From: Heterotrichella gracilis
Taxonomy: Eukaryota > Sar > Xanthophyceae > Tribonematales > Xanthonemataceae
NCBI GenBank assembly: GCA_032358255.1
Contig: JAULBX010002556.1
Span: forward strand, 80,546 to 144,545
Direction: 5' to 3'
DNA length: 64,000 nt
Every line of letters begins with the position of its first letter. The first letter of the stretch is position 1. Made by a program: the position numbers and the translations under genes. The notes beneath the pieces were generated by a model that worked only from the letters and a program-made list of their open reading frames with translations, was not told where the DNA came from and did not search any database. Of this stretch, positions 17,635 through 26,894 are shown piece by piece.

Positions 17635-20600
17635 ATGGCAGCAGCTTTGGTCCTGGAGGTCCCACTGGAGGCCCCAGCGGCGGTCGCAGACGGCGTCATG
17701 GATCTAGCAGACGTACGCATTGAAGTGTTATCTTTGCCACATCAAACCGGTGTGAGGGAATGTAGTTCTGGCTTGGCCCATATGCATGCATGCCACATAA
17801 AATTGCACCTCTGACCACCTCTGACCGTCTCTGACCGTCTCTGGCCTGCCCCTGCTGCAGTATGAGGCAGTTTTGGACGTACCAGTTGAGACTCTTCGGA
17901 CGATACGGGACGATTTCGTGCTCGAGGTACGTGCGAGCACCTCTCAAGCAGTGCATAGTCAGTCACCCACAATTGCTGACTGTACAATCGCAGATTGCCT
18001 CGATGGTGATCCACACCCAATTGACTCCTTACAACAACGTCTACACAGCATTCCCTGCCAAAAGTGCCTTTAGCAAGGGCCAGGTTGGGTTATCTGTGCC
18101 AAAGTGCACTTACGTGTCCATGTCTGAACCCTAGACCCTAGACATTGAACCTACACCCCCACAAACCCTTTGGTGGTATATGCAGATGGCCAAGGGTCTG
18201 GCGGCTGAAAAGGGCGCTAAAGTGCTGATGCTACCAGCTATGCTCGACGGTTTGCCAACAGGGTGAGCAGTGAGCAATTGTTTGCAATCAACTGCACCCC
18301 AGTGTGCTGCACAATTTTGCAGGCTATCCATCGTGATCTATTGAGTGCTATGGACAAAACCTTCCTGCTGCTTGGCTCTGAAATTATTTACACGACAGCC
18401 CTCTCAACAAACATTGTTCGACTAATTTACATCTAGTTAAGTTTGATTTGTGTACTTATCAATCATGTGCCACTCCGCCACGGTGTCCTTTTAAGTGGAT
18501 GCTGCTCGCACTCCTGCGCAGGCACGAGACGGGGGAGTGCTTTGCCATCGACCTGGGAGGGACCAACTTCCGAGTGATGTACATGAAGCTGTCAGACACG
18601 CACCATGGAGTGGTGCGCAGGCTTTGAAACCCTACAGCAACTTTAGCTTGTGGGGCCCGTTGCCATTGTTAACCCTGTGGAATGAATACCATATGAAACT
18701 CATTGCTCTCTGTCAACTCCACCGACCTCATCTACTTCCACCTGACTACTTACTCACAGGGGGTTCAGCCATCTAGCCAGGTCAGCAGTCAGTCCTTATA
18801 TGTGTTGCAACCAGTTTCAACCCACCCACCCAACTTGCTGGTATCATATAACCCTGTCATACCTGCAGCCTCCAAGAAGTTTTCCATTGCCACATGCCGC
18901 ACCTGTTTGACTATCTCGCCACCTCCAGAACAGAATCAAACCGGTGGCCCATCAAACCCAATCAAGATCCAACACTTGGCCTGCAGGATCGCATGGAGGT
19001 TGAATCTGTGCCCATTCCTGAGGAGCAGTTCCACTGCCACGCCACCGAGCTGTTTGATTACATCGCGCGCCACATGGTCAACTTCATGCAAAAATGGTGC
19101 GCAGGGGACGCGCAGGCGGGCCAGGGCTTAGGGGGTTTAAGCAGGCCACATGCGAGATCAAACATGCAGCAGTGTTGGCGTGTATTATATAATATAATAA
19201 TTTATATCCAATATTGGAATTTGGATTCCAATATCCAAATATGGTAAATTTCCCCCAAAATTGGGTCTTCGTAGTTGCTTGGTCTACCGTGTACAGGATT
19301 TGCATAGATGTAAGTAGTCACTAGGGAGCCAACATGGGCGGAATTCAAGAATGGTATTGCGGCAGGTGGGGACAGGCAGTATGAACTAACCATGTATTTC
19401 CCCTCAAAATGTTGCAGCTGAATTCAGCGCCCTACTCCCCATGCGTCAATGCAGCGCCACCCCCCTCCCACCGACCATTGTCACCGGTGCACAGTGCGCA
19501 AGACCCACCCTCACCCTCAATGAGCGGGCATGCCCCTCACACACACACCCCCACCCACCACCCGCAGGGCAGAGTGCTGTCAAGATGGTGCCCATCGTGC
19601 GGTGTGGGTTCAGCCTCCCCATAATGCAGTGCGCTCTGAACAAGGGAAAGTATAACCCCTAGTCACAAATATGAATACACCCCCACCTTCCACACCCTCA
19701 GCCCCACCCTACCTCACCCTCACCTCAGCACGCCACCCCTCGCACCCTGAAGCCCACCTCTCCTACCCCTCAACCCACCACATGCAGGGCCTCCGAGTGC
19801 GCAAAGACTGTACCCGTGGTGGGTTTTGGGTTCAGCTTCCCCATGGAGCAGTGCGCTGTGAACAAGGGCACCCTCATCAAGTGGACCAAGTCGTTCACCA
19901 ACGAGGGCGCGGTGGGCGAGGATGTGGTGAAGTTACTGCGGGAGGCGTTTGAACGACAGGGGAAGAAGGTCAAGGTGGGTGGGGGGCACTGTATGCAGGT
20001 ATTGGTTTGTGTCCTTGCCATGCACCGACAAGGCTGCAGTCTTAAGCAATTGCTCGAAATGGTATTTTTGTGGGGGGAAAGGAGGGTGAAAGGATTCCCT
20101 TGGGCCAATAATGGGGGGATTCAAACCACAGGGGAGGGCGGTGAAGGTAGTTGGATTTGGAACAGTATACAAACTACAGGGCTCTGGGTAGAGAGTGGGT
20201 CAGCAAATCTGGGATCCAGGCTTGTGCTACCATTGTTGCAATCTGGTGCCCCATGCAGCGCCAGGACCCTTTCATGCATCCCTGTCAAATTGGCCATTGT
20301 GTGATTCAATTTCGTCAATGCCGTCCCGTTTTTAAGAACCATGCGGTACACATGTGATCAGATAGCGCGGTTCTTCGTGCAAGAGTGCACAACACCCACT
20401 TCCACCCTCCATCGTGCACACTCCATATATCTGAATGACACTGCTATCATTGTCCTTTTCCAACACCATTCACCCCCTCCTTAAGGTCCTTGCAGTGGGA
20501 ACAACACGGCACTGCTATGCTCTCTCCCCCTTCCAGCATACCCCCTTCCCACATCCCCCTTCCCGCATCCCCTCCCCACACACACCGCTGCACCCCCTTC

Positions 20601-22171
20601 TGCAGGTCCTTGCGGTTGTGAACGACACCGTTGCCACCCTGGCCGCCGGTGCCTACCACGACGACGCGCGCATAGGCATCATTCTGGGTACAGGCACAAA
20701 CGCAGCGTACGTGGACAAGATCGCAAACGTGAAGCGGCTACCGGGTGAGTGCGGTGGGTCACACGCGCCTGTGCGTGTGGTGGGCACTGAGGAAGGGAAG
20801 GGGGGAAAAGGGGTTGCACATGTTCATGTGCATGTGTGCGGTGACATTTGGGTGGTGATGCGCATTCCCGTATGTGCGCGCTGTGCCCTGAGGAAGTTTG
20901 TTGCCCAAGATCCTCCTCCATCATCCCTAGGCTTGGACCTCACTCTCATTCCCATCCCTGCCACCACCCTGCAGATGACTACACCCCATTGCCAGGGAGG
21001 GACGAGATGGTGGTCAACACCGAGTGGGGCGCCTTTGACTGCGCCGCCCTGCCCAGGCTGCAGGAGGACAGGGAGTTTGACGCGGTCAGCGCCAATCCCG
21101 GGGACCAGGCCTTTGAGAAGATGGTTTCTGGGATGTACCTGGGGGACGTGGCACGCAGGATTGTGCTGAGGTGGGTGGTGGCAGTGGGGATGAGGGAGGG
21201 GGGGGTATTGTATGACCGTGGGGAGGTGGGTGGGTTGGAGGGGGTTGATCAAAGGTGACCCATCCGATCATCGGGAGTCGGATGACACAGAAGGGGGATG
21301 ATCATTGGGATGCCTGATATTGCAGAATAGGCCATGGGTGTCGATGCTTCAAGACTACTACTGAGTGTGTAGGGCAGAAGGTTGATTACTGTTGCTCCAG
21401 GACGGGTGTGGTGTTGAGCGGGGGAGTGATGAGGGAGGAGGCCATTCACGCCCCCTGTTCCCTCCCCTAACATGTTCCCTCCCCTGACAGGCTGGCAGAG
21501 GCAGGCAAGCTGTTCAAGCGTGTGACCCCCGAGATGCGCGACCCCGAGCAGTTTGAGACCCCCCACATGGCCGCCGTGGAGGGGGTGGAGGAGGAGGATG
21601 TGGCTGGGGTGTCGGCAATAGTGTGTGAGCGCTGGAGGCTGGACCCAGAGGAAGTGAGCGATGAAGACTGCCGCACGGTGAGGGGTGGGATAGCGGGCGC
21701 TGACGGCATGTCGGGTGAGGGGTGGGGGCGGAATGGGCTGCTGGCCAATGAAGGGTGCGGGGTGAGGGAGTTGCCAGTAGTACCTACCCATGCATGACTT
21801 GCCACCCCTGCCCACCTGCACAACAACCCCCACTCACGACCCACCACCCCCACCTCCAGGTGCGCAAGATCTGCTCCCTGGTCGCCCTGCGCAGCGCCAA
21901 GCTGGTGGCTGCCGCGGTCGCCGCGCTCCTGCAGCGCAGCGCCCACCTGCCCGCCCCCACCGGCATCTCCACGCAGCGCCACGTGGTGTGCGTGGACGGG
22001 AGCGTGTTTGAGCTCTACCCCTCCTACAAGGAGCGGCTGGGCGCCAGCCTGAAGCGGCTGGTGGGGGACGAGGAGGCGGAGGAGATAGGGGGGGTGGAGT
22101 TCATCATGGTGGACAACGCGTCCAGCAGGGGGGCGGCGTACGTGGCGGCGGCGCAAGCGTGTGGGCAATAG
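17635..22171 (+). CDS. HXK1: Hexokinase
   Basis: Ten exons: 17635-17712, 17861-17926, 18186-18262, 18522-18612, 18987-19096, 19788-19974, 20606-20744, 20975-21170, 21491-21677, 21860-22171. They sum to 480 residues. It phosphorylates hexoses with ATP, the entry to glycolysis. The fold markers are in order: MLPAMLDGLPTG, the phosphate-binding DLGGTNFRV (residues 84-92), FGFSFPMEQ, TLIKWTK, VVNDTVATL, ILGTGTNAAYV and NTEWGAF. The C-terminal lobe has VCVDGSVF and near the end EFIMVDNASSRGAA. Length matches plant and algal hexokinases. No clear transit peptide or membrane anchor is seen, so the location is open. Donors after 18612 and 19096 share the text TGGTGCGCAGG. Three introns hold copies of the exon start that follows them. 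Confidence 0.95.
17806..17846. repeat. Short CTCTGACC tandem repeat in hexokinase intron 1
   Basis: Four to five imperfect units of the form CTCTGACCGT lie just upstream of the exon 2 acceptor. Confidence 0.85.
18860..18930 (+). repeat. Shadow copy of hexokinase exon 5 start
   Basis: Bases from about 18876 (AAGTTTTCCATTGCCACATG on to CTGTTTGACTATCTCGCC) match the segment of exon 18987-19096 that encodes QFHCHATELFDYIA. The copy lies upstream in the same intron, has its own CTGCAG, and is frameshifted. Confidence 0.75.
19560..19650 (+). repeat. Shadow copy of hexokinase exon 6 start, frameshifted
   Basis: A CGCAG acceptor at 19567 is followed by a copy of the first 75 bases of exon 19788-19974. 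It reads VPIVRCGFSLPIMQCALNKG against the real VPVVGFGFSFPMEQCAVNKG, then leaves the homology. One extra base near the start puts it out of frame with exon 5. Confidence 0.93.
20483..20525 (+). repeat. Shadow copy of hexokinase exon 7 start
   Basis: AAGGTCCTTGCAGTGGGAAC and the following bases match the start of exon 20606-20744 (VLAVVNDTVA). The copy is about 120 bp upstream and its acceptor AG is kept. Confidence 0.8.
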
Positions 22172-23440
22172 GGGGCGCTGGCGCTGGTGACAAGCCTTGG
22201 GCGGCTGAGCTAAGGAAATAACAATGATCAAGTCAGTCCGCGCCTCCAAGTGTAAAGGCGTTTGTTGAGGAAGATACAGAGTGAGGGAGAGCCAGCATTG
22301 GAGGCTGGTCATGACCTCCCGTGTCCCTACAAAGTATAGTGTTGGTGGAAAGGCAGGGGAGGGAAGTATATATAGAGGGAATGGTTGAATTTTCATTTTT
22401 ATTATAAGGGTTCAGCAGCAGCGGAGATATTGTGAATGGCTGATTCTGGTTCGAGTTTGCATCATACGCTCCTGCTGACGGTTCTGAGGCCAGTGCCATT
22501 GGCGGTAGTGTGAGTGTGGGTTTGGGGATGGAAGGGCGTTGAGGGCTGAGGGTCTATGTTTGCAGTGTGACATGACAAGACATGTTTAATGATACCAACG
22601 ACGGCCTGCAGAGATTCAACACGAGTGTCATGCTTGCCAGTGCAGTGGAGTGGGTGAGGCGCATTGCCTCCCCAGTAGTGGTGTGATGCACTGCGTTCAG
22701 CACCGTTTTATTGCATGAAATCTTACATGCTGAGGATCCCCCTTGTGCTGATTTTATCATGAGATGTGGAGGGATAGTATGGAGGTTGGCTGCTTGCCAT
22801 ATCTTTATGTGCATGGGTCGGCGAGTGGTGTTTTGAACGCAGATGTAGTGGGAGGGGCCCCGTTTTGGCACATTCTGCACTGTTAAACCTTATATGAAGC
22901 CAGTTAAATTCCTGCTATGCAACCTCTGAATTTGTGCCTGAAGGTGCACGCTTCTGGATTGTCAATAAACGGGTTCAATTGGCATGGCGCTGAAATTCAA
23001 TGGCGCGTTGTGAATCTCAGACTAGTGGCTTTGGATATAGCCACTGACACCTTGCTCGCTAACCAAGTAAAGTGAGCATTCTTTTGCACGCCCCGTGCCA
23101 CTTGATGCTGCTTTCAACTTGAAACTACACGAAGCCTGATCCTAGTCGCTAGGGTGTAGGGTTTCTCCTGATGGGGAGTGGTGCACAATAGGCGGACGGG
23201 GTGGTCAGATAGGGCCAAAAAGTGGCACCGTGGCGGCCAGCAGTGCAAAACAGGGTCTACAACTAGACAGTCTCCGTCAATTATGCCATTTTGCGACTGG
23301 TATTGCAGCCTAACGACCAGCACCTTAGAAATCACCCATCGGATACTTACCTAGTTGGTCCTTGCTGTTTGCGTCGAGCCTGCTCTGAACACAGTGCCCA
23401 CTGCATGTCTCGATAAATTTTCTTCCATTTGCTTCGAGAC
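22172..23440. other. Spacer between hexokinase and CGS
   Basis: No open gene or RNA gene is recognised. At about 23371-23403 and 23431-23462 an imperfect direct repeat (GAACACAGTGCCCACTGC against CAACACAGTGCCTCCC) spans the CGS start region. Confidence 0.5.
22251..22255 (+). terminator. Possible TGTAA polyadenylation signal of hexokinase
   Basis: TGTAA is the common poly(A) signal in chlorophytes. This copy is 80 bp after the hexokinase stop; no transcript evidence is available. Confidence 0.4.
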
Positions 23441-25123
23441 ATGTGCCTCAACACAGTGCCTCCCAGGCAGCAGGGGCAGGTCCGGTGTCCTGCCTCCTCT
23501 TCCATCCCCAGGAGCTCCTTGCATCAGAGCCGATTGTCCAACAGCAGCGGCGCAGTGAGGGCCGGCAGATGGCCCATGGCTGGCACAGTGCGCACCTCTG
23601 CAGTGGCAGATGAGGTGGTGGAACGGGAGCAGGAGGGCAATGTGAACGGCAACTCGCCTTCAGGGCTCACCCAGCACCTGCCCTCTGGCACCATGGCTGT
23701 CCATGCGGGGGAGAGGGGCGGCAGGCCCAGCGTGCGGGACTCCTTGACCACGCCCATCGTGCAGACTTCAACGTACACCTTTCAGGACACGGCGGAGATC
23801 ATCGCCTACCAGGAGGGCACGCACCGGTCCTACGAGTACGGGCGTTACGGCAACCCCACCACCAAGGTCGCTGAGGAGAAGATCAGGGTGCTGGAGGGCG
23901 CAGAGGACTGCCTGCTGTCTGCCTCCGGGATGTGTTCAGCCACAACTATGCTGCTGGCCCTGGTACCGGCGGGCGGCCACATCGTGACCACCACCGACTG
24001 CTACCGGCGGACGCGGCAGTTCATCTCCACGCTGCTCCCCAAGATGGGCATCACCACCACGGTGATCGACCCATCGGACATCGCAGCCCTGGAGCGGGCC
24101 CTGGAGGAGCACGACGTCTCCCTCTTCTTCTCAGAGTCGCCCACCAACCCCTACCTGCGCTGCGTGGACGTGGAGCGCATCTCCAGCCTGTGCAAACCCA
24201 AGGGGGCCATCGTGTGCATAGACAGCACCTTTGCCACCCCCTTCAACCAGAAGGCCCTGGACCTGGGGGCAGACCTGGTGCTCCACTCAGCCACCAAGTA
24301 CCTGGCGGGCCACAACGACGTGCTGGCTGGGGCCCTGGCAGGGAGGGCTGAGCTGGTGGGCAAGGTCAGGGACCTGCACAACGTGCTGGGGGGCGTGCTG
24401 GACCCCCACGCGGCCTACCTGCTGCTGCGGGGGATTAAGACGCTGGAGCTGCGGGTGCAACGGCACAACGAGTCTGCCATGATTTTGGCCACCAGGTGAG
24501 GGAAGCAGTGGGCAGGAGGGCAAACGTGCCCTTATTGCAGACTCCTGTTCCTTAATCGGCGTGCCTGTTTAGGGACATGCTGCGGTTGGTTAGTTACTAG
24601 CAGCGCAGCCAGGTTAGCAGTCAGTACTTTGCACATGCGGCGCCAACCAGTTCAGTCCTGGCACAGTTAGTACCACGTCTTGGTCTTGCACAATCTAGGG
24701 TCTTGCTGGGTGAGCCCATGTGGCCGCGTAGTGACTCAATTCTCATGTATTTTTGCCACCAGGCTTGAGGCGCATCCCAAGGTTGCGCGGGTGCACTATC
24801 CCGGGCTGGAGTCACACTCAGACCACCTCATCGCCAAGCGCAACATGCCCAACGGCTTTGGCGGCGTGATCAGCTTTGAGATTGCGGGGGGCCTGTGGGA
24901 CGCAGCCAAGTTCATCGACAATGTCAAGGTGCCCTACTTGGCGCCCTCGCTGGGGGGGGTGGAGTCTCTCATTGAGCAGCCCACAGTGGTGTCCTACTGG
25001 GATGTGGGCCCCGAGAAGCGTGCTGCTCTGGGGATCAAGGACAACCTGATCAGGTTCAGCACAGGGATTGAGAGCGTGGAGGACTTGTGGGCGGACTTTG
25101 AGCAAGCCTTTGAGAAGATCTGA
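23441..25123 (+). CDS. CGS1: Cystathionine gamma-synthase, chloroplast precursor
   Basis: Two exons, 23441-24495 and 24763-25123, give 471 residues. The enzyme condenses O-phosphohomoserine with cysteine, the committed step of methionine synthesis in plastids. It is a PLP enzyme of the Cys/Met family: YGRYGNPT, SASGMCS, the SESPTNPYLR strand, CIDSTFATPFNQKAL and the PLP lysine in HSATKYLAGHND. The C-terminal part has PSLGGVESLIEQP and IRFSTGIE. Residues 1 to about 65 are Ser/Arg-rich, poor in acidic residues and look like a transit peptide. The land-plant MTO1 feedback region is not recognisable. The start is the first ATG; the frame is open a little upstream without another ATG. The intron is flanked by a direct repeat. 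Confidence 0.93.
24483..24764 (+). repeat. Direct repeat flanking the CGS intron
   Basis: TTTTGGCCACCAGG spans the exon 1 donor (24483-24496) and TTTTTGCCACCAGG spans the exon 2 acceptor (ending 24763), with one mismatch in 14. The intron of 267 bp lies between. This is the footprint expected if the intron arose by duplication of an AGG-containing segment. Confidence 0.9.
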
Positions 25124-26894
25124 GCCAGCTGGGGTGGGGGCAAGGGGCCGCTTTGGGTTGCGAGAACAATTTTGGGGGTATCTAGGGCGGTCCATGTATT
25201 TTTCACCGGGTAGGAGGTGTGCCAGGCGCAGCTTGGTGCCAACCATACATATTCATGCGATGTAGGAGGTGTTGCTAATCTGGCTGTATTGCTGGAAGGA
25301 ATGTAAGTAAGAAGGTATATGCAGTGAGAGATGTGAAACGGTATGGAGAACTGACTGTACTGCCACGCACTTCCACCAGAAAACAGATATTTTGCAAGCC
25401 ACTTGAGAATGAACTAGATGCTGTAGGTTTGAAATTCAGGCAGGTTCGTGACTGCTCACTCAAGGCTGCACACCTGCGTTTCCTTTGCCGGCAAGGTGTA
25501 ACACGATGGCCACAGGGAAACTTAGATTAAAGGTACTGTGGTGCTAGGAGCTACTGGGTGGTGGGCACTGGCAGGCACGCCACTCCCTTGCTGCCATAAC
25601 ACTGGTGCACATCAGGAGATGCATCGCTGCATGCCCTGTGAGGACTGGGTAGGGAAGGAAGGGGGCGCTCTAACCAACTTTGGGAGCCAGACATCCTGGC
25701 AGACTGGCACAGCAGGGGCGCTGTGGTGAGCACCTATTGTGTGCACAACCAACCTGTGCTGACAGTAGCACCATGAGGAGCACACCATGCCTTTGCCTTG
25801 GCTTCCACAGCTGCTGCAGTGTTTGTCTCTCCCTGGGGAAATACTAGTAGCTTGCACTGCTGGGTACTTGTGTTGATTCCAAGCCTTCAAAGCTACCATT
25901 CCGGGCCCTCATGTGGACCCTAACAACTACTAGTGACTTTGCAGTACCTGTCAACTTGAAGTGGCGTGCATGGCCCTTTCGCCAAGTTACATTCTTTCTT
26001 CTCAGTGACCTGGACTGTTAACTTCGGCGTTCCAGTTTTTGTCACACAAGGACAATAATAACAAAGCATCAGATCAGGTTTGCACATCGAAACTGCGCCC
26101 AAAATGTGCAAATCAGCTTCCACCCATTTAGCCCAATAATTGGCAAACCATTTGAAGCCATGCGTTGCCCAGCCAAAACAGAAAATGAGTCACAGGTGTG
26201 GTACTGCAACAACTCACACTACAGACTATTGCCTCCGCAATGCTTGGTACAGGGAAAACCTACAAAAAGTTCACTGATATTATGTGTTACCCCATACATA
26301 TTACCCATAGTTATGCAGCCCCCTGGCAAGCGGTGACAGTATTTTGTTTCCTTTCTTGCTCACTACCGGTACACTACATACCCCCCTGCAAGTGCCCCTT
26401 GCTAACGAGTGCGTACAGTTCTGGATTCCATTATTGTCCCAGTCAAAGGATAAACCAGACCATTCCAAAGGGTTCCCTTCATGTCACACCACCCCGGAAA
26501 AGCTCCTCATGCATACCCCAACCACGCCAAAATCTCAACACCGAAAAACAAACAGATCTTCTCATAATTATCTTCTCAGGCATATGAAGCGGTAAAGTAC
26601 ACCTCGTTAGTTGCAACACCGTGCTCTCTCTGTAAACACGACACAGATGCCGATATGGTTGTCGTCTAAATCGCCCCTTGAAAATCACAAATGTCCTCCC
26701 TTCCTCAAAAGATTTTACTTCCCTGGATTGCTGACCATCTACAGCATTTATGGCTGCCATCCAAGCGTTGCAAAGTGCCCCATGAAACCTCAATGCCACA
26801 CACTACCAGCCCATGCCGAGCCCGCAGGTGTCCAATCGTGGCAGCCCAAAATGCCCCATCAATCCCTCACTGACTCGCCCCCATACTCCAACGA
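25124..26894. other. Convergent spacer between CGS and PPH1
   Basis: Both flanking genes end here. No open gene is recognised. At about 25278-25310 there is a copy of a motif (CTGGCTGTATTGCTGGAA then TGTAAGTAAG) also found at 9639-9670 in a MUTS2 intron. Confidence 0.5.

Noticed and set aside
21467-22396. A 309-codon open frame on the minus strand
   Set aside because: It lies antisense to hexokinase exons 9 and 10, has no family signature and no ATG context. GC-rich coding DNA gives long antisense frames.
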